Source of the DNA: Gemmatimonadota bacterium
Lineage (GTDB): Bacteria; Gemmatimonadota; Gemmatimonadetes; Gemmatimonadales; GWC2-71-9
DNA length: 64,000 bases
Direction: 5' to 3'
NCBI GenBank assembly: GCA_003223395.1
Contig: QHUZ01000026.1
Location: 1-64,000 of the forward strand
Notes under the pieces: generated by a model
Database searches by the model: none
What the model was told of the DNA's origin: nothing
The model's input: only the letters and a program-made list of their open reading frames with translations
Shown: one piece after another, positions 45,969-54,050 of the stretch
How the letters are laid out: every line of letters starts with the position of its first letter
Numbering within the stretch: position 1 is the first letter of the stretch
Translations under genes and position numbers: made by a program

Positions 45969-46705
45969 GCTCGCACCTCCGCCCCCACACTCAGCCCAAG
46001 CGTCCGCATCGCACTCCCGTCCCGCACCGCGATCTCTACGGTACCCCCGGAACCCGTAAACGCTACCAGCTCCCCGGGTGCGACATCCGCAAAGGTCCGT
46101 CGCAGTGGCCCCGCGTCTACTCCGCCCACGTGAATGCTCGCTCCTGGCTTCAGGGCGTTCGGCGTAATGTTCGAGATCAGCGTCCCGAACCGATCGACGT
46201 ACACCACTTCACCCACGACGGCGTCTCGCTCGGTGGTCGGGATCGGCAAGGGCAGCTGGAGCGGATCGGTAATGGCCGTGCCCAGCGACTCGAACGATCC
46301 TCCGTTCGCCAGCACGCCAGCGGCGGGCGCAAAGACGTCGCGGCCATGGAACGTGGGCGCTGCTTCAGGAAGCACGGGGATGGAGATGAACGTGGCATTC
46401 ATGGACAGGAACGAGAGCAGCCCGTTATCCGGTGCCAGAAAGTACCGACCATGTCGCGTTGCCCCGAGCACCCTGCGATCTGTTCCCACCCCGGCGTCGA
46501 CGACGGCGACGTAAATCGTGCCTTCGGGAAAGAACATCCAGGTCCGACTGAGGAGGTATTGAGCGGCGCGCACGTCGCCCGGCGACACGTCATGGGTGAT
46601 ATCGACCAGTGTCGCAGTGGGAGCGTACGTCGAGAGCACGCCCTTCATCTCGGCGATGTAACTGTCGGCTGTGCCGAAGTCGGTGAGCAGCGTAATGATC
46701 GCCAT
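45965..46705 (-). CDS. S-adenosyl-L-methionine hydroxide adenosyltransferase (DUF62 family)
   Basis: 246 residues. The family hallmarks are ITLLTDFGTADSYIAEMKG at the N-terminus, then DITHDVSPGDVRAAQYLL, VDAGVGT, APDNGLLS and YVDRFGTLISNI. Members hydrolyse SAM to adenosine and methionine; some relatives fluorinate or chlorinate SAM but this has the hydrolase-type core. It starts 3 bp after the MATE stop and its own stop overlaps the membrane-protein start. Why a SAM hydrolase lies in the stressosome unit is unknown. Confidence 0.9.
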   Translation of the reverse strand: MAIITLLTDFGTADSYIAEMKGVLSTYAPTATLVDITHDVSPGDVRAAQYLLSRTWMFFPEGTIYVAVVDAGVGTDRRVLGATRHGRYFLAPDNGLLSFLSMNATFISIPVLPEAAPTFHGRDVFAPAAGVLANGGSFESLGTAITDPLQLPLPIPTTERDAVVGEVVYVDRFGTLISNITPNALKPGASIHVGGVDAGPLRRTFADVAPGELVAFTGSGGTVEIAVRDGSAMRTLGLSVGAEVRA

Positions 46706-46708
46706 GGT

Positions 46709-47962
46709 CTAGACCCTGACGGTACGCCACCGCCCGCCTTTCCAGAAGAGGATCATCGCGATGCCGCGTGAGATCGCGGTGACGCTCAAGGCCAGCCAGA
46801 TCCCCAGCAGCCCGAACCGTCGCGACCACCACGCGGCGAGCGGAATGCGCATCGCCGTGAGCGTGGTGCTCACGACCTGCGGCCAGAACGTGTACCCCGC
46901 GCCCGCCAGCGCCCCTTCCAGAATCAGCTCGAAGCTCTGGCCGATCTGGGCGAATGCAATCACCCGCAAATACAGCACACCGTCGGTAATGACCTGGGGA
47001 TCGCGCGTGAACAGCGCCACCAGTTGTCCGGGAATAAGCAGAAAGGCGATGGCCGTCGTCACCGTGACCGCGAGGCAATAACTCACCGTGAGACGCACGG
47101 CCTCCCGCGCCCGGGTCTCCTGCCCCGCGCCGAGGTTCTGGCCGACGAGCGCGCTGGCGGCCAGCGCGAAGCCGCTGATCGCGATGAAGCCGAGCCCTTC
47201 CATTTTATGACCCACGCCGAGCGCGGCGAGCGCCGCGGTGCCAAATCGCGACGTGAACCGCGTGAGCCACATGTAGATCACCGAGAGTAGCACACCCGCA
47301 AGCGACAACGGCGCCCCGATACGAATGATCGTCGGCAGGGCGCGCCAATCGGGCGCGCTGATGCGGAGCAAGCCCCGCCGCAACGCGATGACGAGCCCGA
47401 GCAGGAAGCCGCCGCCGCGCACCATGACGGAGGCGAGGGCGGCTCCTTCGACGCCGAGCCGGGGGAACGGACCAAGGCCCATGATCAGCAGGGGATCGAG
47501 CAGAATCGACACGCCGACCGAGCCCGCGAGCATCAGAAAGGGCGTCCGCGTATCGCCAGCGGCGCGGAACGTGGCCTCGATCGCAAAGAACCCGAATACG
47601 AGCGGGGCGCCGAGCAGCCAGGTCGAGAGGTACGCATGGCCGAGCGTGGCAACGTCGGGCGGCACGCGCATGACGCGAAACATCGGGCCCGCCACCGCCC
47701 ACCCGATGATGCTGACGGCCAGGCCGGCACCGAGCGCATACGCCACCGCGGCCGCCGCGGCTCGTGCGGCGCGATCGGGAAATCCTTCGCCATGACGCCG
47801 CGCCGCGACCGCAATCAATCCGATCTCCACCATCTCGCCGAGACTGAGCGCGACCCAGATGTAGAACCCCGCGGTGGAAACGGCCGCCAGGGCGGCCGGC
47901 CCGATGAGGCGGCCCACCCAGATGCTGTCGATCAGATTGAAGGAGAAGTGGCACGCCATCAT
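46709..47962 (-). CDS. MATE family multidrug/organic cation efflux transporter
   Basis: 417 residues with about 12 helices in two homologous bundles, e.g. LIDSIWVGRLIGPAALAAVST and LGVGHKMEGLGFIAISGF, the MATE-typical paired motifs. The first ATG at 47962 begins inside the first helix. The open frame upstream, SLTTGPLRPVVLGLAAPAVA, matches the N-terminus expected of MATE proteins, so the true start probably lies near 48019 (a CTG) or further. It follows the RsbX-like gene and is thus likely expressed under the stressosome operon. Transport substrate unknown. Confidence 0.88.
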   Translation of the reverse strand: MMACHFSFNLIDSIWVGRLIGPAALAAVSTAGFYIWVALSLGEMVEIGLIAVAARRHGEGFPDRAARAAAAAVAYALGAGLAVSIIGWAVAGPMFRVMRVPPDVATLGHAYLSTWLLGAPLVFGFFAIEATFRAAGDTRTPFLMLAGSVGVSILLDPLLIMGLGPFPRLGVEGAALASVMVRGGGFLLGLVIALRRGLLRISAPDWRALPTIIRIGAPLSLAGVLLSVIYMWLTRFTSRFGTAALAALGVGHKMEGLGFIAISGFALAASALVGQNLGAGQETRAREAVRLTVSYCLAVTVTTAIAFLLIPGQLVALFTRDPQVITDGVLYLRVIAFAQIGQSFELILEGALAGAGYTFWPQVVSTTLTAMRIPLAAWWSRRFGLLGIWLALSVTAISRGIAMILFWKGGRWRTVRV

Positions 47963-48035
47963 CGCGACGGCGGGCGCCGCGAGCCCCAGGACGACCGGCC
48001 GCAGCGGGCCGGTCGTCAGCGAGCCGGCGACCTGC

Positions 48036-48641
48036 TTAGCGGGCGTAGCGTGCTACCAGCACGAGCGCGTCATCGTTGTCCTTTGCGTGCCGGGTCATGA
48101 CGAAGTCGGCGATCTCCTGCGGCGACTTGGAGAGCACGAGGGACTCCGCGAACCCGTCCTTGATGCCGTCGGAGTGCAGAATCACGGTATCGCCCAGGGC
48201 GAGCGGCACGGAGCGCGTCGTGGGATGCGGCTGTTCGGCGCCGATGAATCCTGCGTTCGGGACGAGCGTGATGCGCGACGGGCGGTTGCCGACATCGGCA
48301 CGCAACAGGACGCCGCCGACGTTGCCGACACCGAGCCAGGCCATCGTCGCCGCTTGCGGATCGAGATAGGCCAGGCCGAGGACCACGCCGCGCAACCCGA
48401 CCAGCGCATCGTGGCAGCGGCGCACGAGATCGATGAGCGGCTCGCGCGAGTAGCGGTCCAGTGCGCCCACGGCGGCGTGCGCGGCGGAGGCGGCCTGCTG
48501 GCCGTGCCCCAGCCCGTCCACGACGGCGATGAGCGTCCCCTTACCGACTCGCTTGATGAGGCTGAGATCGCCGGACTCAGACTGCCCCTGGAGCGGCAGC
48601 GTGGCGAACGCCGTTTCGATCTTCAAATGGCCCGCCGCCAC
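48036..48641 (-). CDS. RsbX-like SpoIIE/PP2C phosphatase
   Basis: 201 residues. The PPM-type metal motifs are VVDGLGHGQQAAS, ILHSDGIKDG and NDDALVLVARY. In stressosomes RsbX dephosphorylates RsbR and RsbS to reset the complex. A GTG at 48641 is used here; a TTG at 48626 overlapping the rsbT stop is an alternative. It follows RsbT in the canonical RST-X order. It could instead be an RsbU-like phosphatase, but the lack of a partner-binding N-terminal domain favours RsbX. Confidence 0.88.
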   Translation of the reverse strand: MAAGHLKIETAFATLPLQGQSESGDLSLIKRVGKGTLIAVVDGLGHGQQAASAAHAAVGALDRYSREPLIDLVRRCHDALVGLRGVVLGLAYLDPQAATMAWLGVGNVGGVLLRADVGNRPSRITLVPNAGFIGAEQPHPTTRSVPLALGDTVILHSDGIKDGFAESLVLSKSPQEIADFVMTRHAKDNDDALVLVARYAR

Positions 48642-49030
48642 TTCTTCATCGTGATGGTGGTGCCGTGGCCCACGACCGAATCGACTTCGAACTCGTCCAT
48701 CAACCGCTTGGCGCCGGGGAGCCCGGCGCCCACGCCGTGCGACGTGGAGTAGCCGTACTGCATCGCGCGCTCGATGTCCGGAATGCCGGGGCCCTGATCG
48801 ACGGCGACGATCGAGACGCCCTGGCGGTCGCCGTTCTGGACGAGACTGAGGGTGATCTCGCCCTTCTTGGCGTACATCAGGATGTTGCGGGCGATTTCGG
48901 AAATGGCGGCGGCAATGACAGTCTGTTCGCCGCTGGAGAATCCTGCGACGGCGGCTAATGCGCGGCCTTGCTGTCTTGCTTCAACGACATCAACGTCCGC
49001 GGCAATCGGCAGACGCAGCTCATCACCCAC
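48623..49030 (-). CDS. rsbT: Stressosome kinase RsbT (GHKL serine/threonine kinase)
   Basis: 135 residues. A GHKL ATPase fold is seen in IAAAISEIARNILMYA (N box), VDQGPGIPD (G1) and YGYSTSHGVGAGLPGAKRL (G2). RsbT phosphorylates serine/threonine on RsbR and RsbS and upon release activates a downstream phosphatase or other output. It overlaps RsbS by 8 bp and RsbX by up to 19 bp. Position R-S-T-X is the classical stressosome order. Confidence 0.93.
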   Translation of the reverse strand: MGDELRLPIAADVDVVEARQQGRALAAVAGFSSGEQTVIAAAISEIARNILMYAKKGEITLSLVQNGDRQGVSIVAVDQGPGIPDIERAMQYGYSTSHGVGAGLPGAKRLMDEFEVDSVVGHGTTITMKKWRRAI

Positions 49031-49439
49031 GGGGCGGGCCGCTCGGGGGTCGCCGGGATTTGTCGAACGCGCCTCCCCCCAACCCGCCCTTGGTGCGGCC
49101 GTCGAGGAAGGCGAGGCCTTCCTCGAGGTCGAGCACCGTGGCGACGCCCTTGAGCGTGAGTCCGAGCTGCACCATCGCGAACGCCACGTCGGGCTGGATG
49201 CCGACGATGACCGTTTCTGCGCCGCGTAAGCGCGCCATGTGCGCGATGTCGCGCAGGGTTCGCACCGCGAACGAATCCATCACGTCCAGCGCGGTGACGT
49301 CCACGATGACGCCGCGGCAACGCGACCGCCCGACCTGGGCGATCAGCGCTTCGCGGAGATGGGAGAGATCGGCGTCTGTGAGGGCGGACTGAATCGAGGC
49401 AATGAGATATTGCCCCTGCCGCAGAATCGGTACTTCCAC
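49023..49439 (-). CDS. rsbS: Stressosome scaffold RsbS (STAS domain)
   Basis: 138 residues with one STAS domain (about 1-115). The phosphorylatable serine is in the loop DVTALDVMDSFAVRTL, matching RsbS. A Gly/Arg/Pro-rich tail (about 117-138) is not seen in short RsbS proteins and overlaps the start of rsbT. RsbS with RsbR builds the stressosome core that holds RsbT at rest. Confidence 0.93.
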   Translation of the reverse strand: MEVPILRQGQYLIASIQSALTDADLSHLREALIAQVGRSRCRGVIVDVTALDVMDSFAVRTLRDIAHMARLRGAETVIVGIQPDVAFAMVQLGLTLKGVATVLDLEEGLAFLDGRTKGGLGGGAFDKSRRPPSGPPRG

Positions 49440-49451
49440 GGCGACCTCCGG

Positions 49452-50378
49452 CTAACGCTGGGATTCTGGAGCGATTTCGCGGACCTGCGTCGTCGGCGCA
49501 GCGCGATCGGCGAGCAAGCGCTCCGCCTCTTCGATGCCTCCCTGCAGGTCACCGACCGTGGCCATTTCGCTCAGGTCGACGCCGATCGTCACGAGCGTCT
49601 GCGCGATTTCGGGCGACAGGCCGGTGACGATGACCGTGGCGCCCAACAGGCGCGACGCTTCGACCGTCTGCACCAAGTGGTTCGCGACACCGGAGTCCAT
49701 GGCCGCCACACCGGTCACGTCGATCACGACGACCTTGGCACGGTTCGCGCGAATCGCACGCAACAGCTGTTCGGTCAGCTGCCGGGCGCGCTGCGGATCG
49801 ATGACGCCGATGATGGGCAGAATCAGCAGCCGCTCGCGCACCTGCAGCACCGGCGTGGACAGCTCCCGGATGGCTTCCTGTTGCTGCCGGATGATGCGCT
49901 CGCGCTCCTCTACGAATCCGACGGCCACCGTGTTCGCGATGCGGTTCGCCGCGGGCTCGTAGCTGTCGAGAATCCGGTTCAGTTTTTCGACGTTGTCCTG
50001 GTACTTGGTGAACAATGAGCGGGCGAGCACGTCACGCAGGAGGAGCACGATGCCGACGACTTCGTCTGTTTCGACGCCTCGCGGAATGATGCGCTCCGAC
50101 AGTCGCCGCGAGTACGCCTGCAGGGCCTCGAAGGTCCCTGTCTCGAGCGCTTCCACGTAGTTGTCGTAGACCGCGGTGGCTTCGGCGAAGATTTCCTCTT
50201 CCGTCATCGCCGTCAGCAGCTCCGCGCGTGTGATGCGGCGCGCCCATTCCTCGCGCAGCTGCGTGCGGTTCTGTCGCAGGTGCGCGACGAGCTCGCGCAG
50301 CAACCCGGCCGACGACTCGGACAGCGCTTGGGGATCAGACACCCGGGTCGATACGCTCATGCTTTTCTTGGTATCCAT
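49452..50378 (-). CDS. rsbR: Stressosome sensor RsbR (non-heme globin-like N domain plus STAS)
   Basis: About 308 residues from the ATG at 50378, which has AGGAG just upstream; a GTG at 50402 would add eight residues. The N-terminal about 150 residues are all helical (RsbRD type), likely the sensing turret. The STAS domain (about 175-290) carries the RsbR phosphosite region VIDVTGVAAMDSGVANH. A polar tail ends the protein. The gene follows the GGDEF cyclase, whose TAA stop ends 24 bp upstream, and precedes rsbS by 12 bp. Confidence 0.9.
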   Translation of the reverse strand: MDTKKSMSVSTRVSDPQALSESSAGLLRELVAHLRQNRTQLREEWARRITRAELLTAMTEEEIFAEATAVYDNYVEALETGTFEALQAYSRRLSERIIPRGVETDEVVGIVLLLRDVLARSLFTKYQDNVEKLNRILDSYEPAANRIANTVAVGFVEERERIIRQQQEAIRELSTPVLQVRERLLILPIIGVIDPQRARQLTEQLLRAIRANRAKVVVIDVTGVAAMDSGVANHLVQTVEASRLLGATVIVTGLSPEIAQTLVTIGVDLSEMATVGDLQGGIEEAERLLADRAAPTTQVREIAPESQR

Positions 50379-50402
50379 GGCTCCTAACCTAGTGGTGGCC
50401 AC

Positions 50403-51809
50403 TTAGGGAGCAAGGCCCACAGCCCTGCTCTTGCGGCGTTCCTTGGTCTCGTACAATGCGACATCGGCTGCGTTTAGTAGTGCTTCCACGGTCTCACCGT
50501 GGCCGGGGTAGACGGCCACCCCCACACTGATCGACAGGTTCGGCTTCTCGGCGTCGGTGGCCAGCCGGTCGGCCACCCCGCGCGCCACGTGCCAGGCGGC
50601 CGCCTCCCCGGTCTCGGGGAGCACGAGCGCGAATTCGTCGCCTCCGAACCGGGCTGCCGTATCCGTGGCGCGGCAGGATCCGAGCAGCGCCTCCGCCACG
50701 CGCCGGATCGCCAAGCTGCCGGCGAGGTGTCCGTGGCGGTCGTTGATCTGCTTCAGGCCGTCGAGATCCAGCAACACAACCGCGAGCGGCTGTCCGGTGC
50801 GGCGCGAGCGCCGGATCTCGGACTCGAGGGACTGCGTCAGCTGGCGGTTATTGGCGAGCCCCGTCAGCGGATCGGTGACGGCGAGCTGCTGCCACGTCCC
50901 CTGGATATCGCGCTGCGACGCGACCGCGGCTGCGAGCACGAGACTCGTTACCGCAGTGATGCCGGTCCACACCTGCAGCAGCACCAACGACTCGTTGGTC
51001 GCGTAGACGGAGAACGGGCCGACGCCGGACAACGTCCGCGAAATCGCGATCGCCGACACGATCAGCATCGTGGTCGCGGCCTCGCGGGGGCCAAAGCGAA
51101 ACGCCACCCAGATCATCACCGGCCAGAGCAGGACGGTCAGCGGGTAATGCCGCGTCGGGAACGCGCCGCCGAACAGCGCCAGCGTGACCAGCGCGGCGAC
51201 GACCGCGAGCGCGACTGCCTCGACGACTTTTTGCTCTGTCCACCCCGGGCCGAGTTTGACGCCGATCCAGAGAATCAGCGCCGGTGCGATGACCATGTCG
51301 CCGACTGCGTCACCCAGCCACCACGTCAGCCAGACGCGCGGGGCATCCGTCACCGAGACGAGACCGCCCAGCGCGAGTGACGCGACGCCAATGGACGCCG
51401 CGACCGTGGTGCTGACGATTGCCGCGAGCAGTGTGAACCGGATGATGTCGCGCACGCGGTCGAACACCCGCCCCCCGCGCGCGAAGCGGTTGACCAGGTA
51501 CGCCGCGAGCAACCCTTCCATTGTATTGCCGACCGCGATGCCGATCGACGGGAACACCGCGCCGGTGGTGGTGATATTCGCGAAGAAGGCGCCAGCGAGG
51601 ATCGCGGGCCAGACACCATACCCGAGCAGCACGAACGCGGCGAGCGCGATGCCGGCGGGCGGCCAGATCGTGGTCACCGAGCTGTTGATGTATGCGAATC
51701 GCAGGCCGAGCTTCGCGGCGAAGTAGTAAACCGCGGCCAGCCCGAACAGCAGCGTCACCCGACGGACTGACTGCCTCATCCGGCCTACGCTAAAAGAGCG
51801 ATTCGTCAT
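50403..51809 (-). CDS. Diguanylate cyclase with MASE1 membrane sensor
   Basis: 468 residues. Eight or more N-terminal helices form a MASE1-type sensor (INSSVTTIWPPAGIALAAFVLLG, about 1-290). The GGDEF domain (about 300-460) has DPLTGLANNR, LDLDGLKQINDRHGH and the active site RFGGDEFAL. An RxxD inhibitory site (RATD) stands exactly five residues before GGDEF, so product feedback is expected. It makes cyclic di-GMP in response to an unknown membrane signal. It is the first gene of the unit that includes rsbR-rsbS-rsbT-rsbX, linking cyclic di-GMP to the stressosome. Confidence 0.93.
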   Translation of the reverse strand: MTNRSFSVGRMRQSVRRVTLLFGLAAVYYFAAKLGLRFAYINSSVTTIWPPAGIALAAFVLLGYGVWPAILAGAFFANITTTGAVFPSIGIAVGNTMEGLLAAYLVNRFARGGRVFDRVRDIIRFTLLAAIVSTTVAASIGVASLALGGLVSVTDAPRVWLTWWLGDAVGDMVIAPALILWIGVKLGPGWTEQKVVEAVALAVVAALVTLALFGGAFPTRHYPLTVLLWPVMIWVAFRFGPREAATTMLIVSAIAISRTLSGVGPFSVYATNESLVLLQVWTGITAVTSLVLAAAVASQRDIQGTWQQLAVTDPLTGLANNRQLTQSLESEIRRSRRTGQPLAVVLLDLDGLKQINDRHGHLAGSLAIRRVAEALLGSCRATDTAARFGGDEFALVLPETGEAAAWHVARGVADRLATDAEKPNLSISVGVAVYPGHGETVEALLNAADVALYETKERRKSRAVGLAP

Positions 51810-51859
51810 GAATCACCTAATCCCCCCGATTTATGCCCTAGTTCCCGTCCCGCAATAGA

Positions 51860-52936
51860 TTACGCCCCAAAGGGGGGGGGACCGTGCCCTGGGTCACTCG
51901 CCGTCTGGAGCGTAGGGTCTCGTCCGAGCGTAGGCGCGCCTTGGATAGGCGACGAGGGGTCGCCGTCCGACTGACGCAGCGGGAGCAGGAGATCAGGGAG
52001 CTGATCTCGGCGGGACTCGGCAACAAGGACATTGCGCGGCGGCTGCGCATCTCGACGAATACGGTGAAGAGCCATGTGCACAACATGCTCGGCAAGCTCG
52101 CGGCGCTTACTCCGCCCGATCGGCGGCGGTCCGGAAACCGCCGCGGTCGCGGCGTGAGTCGGCGCTCCGCTCAGTTCAGCGGCTGAGGTCCTGGCGGGCA
52201 CTTCCCGCAGGAAGCGTTGAAACACCGGATTGCGAGGATAGCGCGCGGCGAGTCCTTCGACATAGCCGCGCGCTTCCCGCTCCAGGACGTCGCGCCCGGC
52301 GGCATCGCGCGCGGCCTCACGCAGCAACGCCGCGGCCAGCACCCATGTGCTCTCGACGCGCGCCAGATCGCCGTCATGCGCCGCACGGCGCATGTAGCGA
52401 ATCCCACGTTCCGCGTTGCCGCCGCCCAAACCGATGAGGCGGGCAAGAAAGCGGGCAAACGCGCCCGCGCGCGCCAGCCCGTAGTCGTAGACGCCCAATC
52501 CCAGATAGCAATCCGTGCACGAAGAATCCGCCGCGAGCAGCCGCCGATAGATGTCGCGCATCGCCTTCGCGTCCTTCGCCGCGCTGAAGCCGTGCCCATG
52601 CTCCTCGCGCTGGCGCGCCCGATAGCCGAGCGCCGTGGCCAGCCAGAAATCCGCGCCGGCGCCCGACGCGCGCGCGCGCGCGATCGCCACGCCGAGGAGC
52701 GAGTCGATGCGCTGCAGCGCAAAGTCGGCGGAGTCCAACGCGGATGCCCACCAGATGTAGGCGCCCGCCTGGAAGACGACCGGCGCGGGATCGGCGGGTT
52801 CGTGGGCGGCCAATGCCGCGAAGTAGCTCGCCGCGCGTTCGAAATCTCCGCCATACAGCGTGTCGAGACCGCTGCGCAGGGCTGGGCGTGGCGTGCCCTG
52901 GAGCGCCAGCAACGCGATCGCGACGAGCGCCGGCAC
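51860..52936 (-). CDS. TPR-like exported protein of unknown function
   Basis: About 358 residues from a GTG at 52936, just after the mrp stop. A hydrophobic N-terminus (VPALVAIALLALQG) precedes helical repeats of TPR type: GDFERAASYFAALAAHEP, YRARQREEHGHG, DCYLGLGVYDYGLARAGAF and ALLREAARDAAGRDVLE. The last about 110 residues, from APTHAATAAV onward, run antisense through the LuxR-type gene and are Arg/Pro-rich, so the natural end may lie near 52190, with the stop lost or the tail being artefact. The family is not recognised. Confidence 0.55.
   Translation of the reverse strand: MPALVAIALLALQGTPRPALRSGLDTLYGGDFERAASYFAALAAHEPADPAPVVFQAGAYIWWASALDSADFALQRIDSLLGVAIARARASGAGADFWLATALGYRARQREEHGHGFSAAKDAKAMRDIYRRLLAADSSCTDCYLGLGVYDYGLARAGAFARFLARLIGLGGGNAERGIRYMRRAAHDGDLARVESTWVLAAALLREAARDAAGRDVLEREARGYVEGLAARYPRNPVFQRFLREVPARTSAAELSGAPTHAATAAVSGPPPIGRSKRRELAEHVVHMALHRIRRDAQPPRNVLVAESRRDQLPDLLLPLRQSDGDPSSPIQGAPTLGRDPTLQTASDPGHGPPPFGA
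51884..52186 (+). CDS. Stand-alone LuxR-type DNA-binding protein
   Basis: 100 residues. The GerE/LuxR helix-turn-helix is complete: LTQREQEIRELISAGLGNKD then IARRLRISTNTVKSHV with HNMLGKLAA. The N-terminus is an Arg-rich stretch (about 1-28), not a receiver domain. Start GTG 51884 is preceded by a nine-G tract (51872-51880), which overlaps the ribosome-binding region and could vary in length. It is divergent from the GGDEF-stressosome operon with a 74-bp gap and may regulate it. Confidence 0.82.
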   Translation: MPWVTRRLERRVSSERRRALDRRRGVAVRLTQREQEIRELISAGLGNKDIARRLRISTNTVKSHVHNMLGKLAALTPPDRRRSGNRRGRGVSRRSAQFSG

Positions 52937-52937
52937 G

Positions 52938-54050
52938 TCAGCGCGGCGCCGTGATCGGAATGGCGGGAGCGAGCCCTGCCGTGCGTGTAATGACCGTCCG
53001 GGCCAGCTCGCGCAGCGCCACACCGGCCGGCGACTCCGGCTGGCTCACGACAATCGGCTCGCCGCGATCGGCGAGCTCCGCCATGCCGGCCTGTAAGGGA
53101 ATCTGTCCCAGCAGCGGCACGCCCAGCTCGGCGGCCAGGCGGCTGCCGCCGCCCGCCAGGAAGATATTGGACCGCGCGTGGCAATCGGGGCACACGAAGT
53201 AGCTCATGTTCTCGACGATGCCGACGACGCCGACGCCGACACGCTCGAACATCTTGGCGCCGCGCAGCGAATCGCCCACGGCCATCTCCTGCGGCGTCGT
53301 CACGATCAGCGCGCCATGCAACCGGACGATCTGGGTAAGCGAGAGCTGGGCGTCGCCGGTGCCCGGCGGCAGGTCGACGAGAAAGTAATCCAGTTCGCCC
53401 CACGCCACGTCGTGCATGAACTGCGTGATGATCTTCATGATGATCGGGCCGCGCCAGATCGCGGGCGCGTCGCGCTCCACGATGAAGCCGAGCGACATCA
53501 GCTTCACGCCGTGCGCCTCGAGCGGCTGGATCTTCCCGCCCTGGACTTCCGGCTTACCGCTGAGGCCGAACATGCGGGGGATGTTGGGCCCGTAGATGTC
53601 CGCGTCCATCAGGCCGACCCGGTGGCCGTCGCGCGCCAGCGCCGCGGCGAGGTTCGCCGACACGGTCGACTTCCCGACGCCCCCTTTGCCGCTCGAGATC
53701 GCGAGAACCTTGCCGAGTGACGGCAGTTCGTCCGGCGTCGGTGGGGCTGGAGGAGCGGCGGCCGGACGGACCGACGGCCGGGCGGCCGGTTGGGAACCGC
53801 CATCGGCGGAATCCACCACGTTCATCTTCACACCCGTCACGCCCGGAACACCCTCGACCGCTTTGCGCGCCTGGCGCGCCAGCGAGCCGGGATCTTCGCG
53901 GGTGAGCACGAAGGTGAATGTGACCGTGCCGGCGGAGTCGACGACGATTTCCTTCACCATGCCGGCCGCGACGATATCACGGCCGTGACGCGGATTGATG
54001 ATGCCGCCCAGCGCCTGCTCGACGTCGGTTTTGATCTTCTCTGCACTCAC
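52938..54050 (-). CDS. mrp: Mrp/NBP35 family iron-sulfur cluster carrier ATPase
   Basis: About 370 residues from a GTG overlapping the DHH gene stop. An N-terminal MIP18/DUF59 domain (GGIINPRHGRDIVAAGMV) is followed by a proline-rich linker that contains an octanucleotide array (53757-53788, peptide QPAARPSVRPAA). The deviant P-loop SSGKGGVGKST, the switch LMDADIYGPNIP, the DLPPGTGD motif and the cluster-binding CPDC follow. It delivers Fe-S clusters to apoproteins. The open frame upstream of 54050 is not coding. Confidence 0.94.
   Translation of the reverse strand: MSAEKIKTDVEQALGGIINPRHGRDIVAAGMVKEIVVDSAGTVTFTFVLTREDPGSLARQARKAVEGVPGVTGVKMNVVDSADGGSQPAARPSVRPAAAPPAPPTPDELPSLGKVLAISSGKGGVGKSTVSANLAAALARDGHRVGLMDADIYGPNIPRMFGLSGKPEVQGGKIQPLEAHGVKLMSLGFIVERDAPAIWRGPIIMKIITQFMHDVAWGELDYFLVDLPPGTGDAQLSLTQIVRLHGALIVTTPQEMAVGDSLRGAKMFERVGVGVVGIVENMSYFVCPDCHARSNIFLAGGGSRLAAELGVPLLGQIPLQAGMAELADRGEPIVVSQPESPAGVALRELARTVITRTAGLAPAIPITAPR
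53757..53788 (+). repeat. GC-rich octanucleotide array (four units) inside mrp
   Basis: Units GGCGGCCG (53757), GACGGACC (53765), GACGGCCG (53773), GGCGGCCG (53781). Read on the mrp strand it codes QPAARPSVRPAA in the linker between the MIP18-like and P-loop domains, where length is tolerated. Same family and unit count as the two arrays in glmM. Confidence 0.75.

Noticed and set aside
52171-53403. 410-codon minus-strand frame across mrp and the TPR gene
   Set aside because: Runs through two real genes in another frame; no motif and Arg/Cys/Trp-rich.
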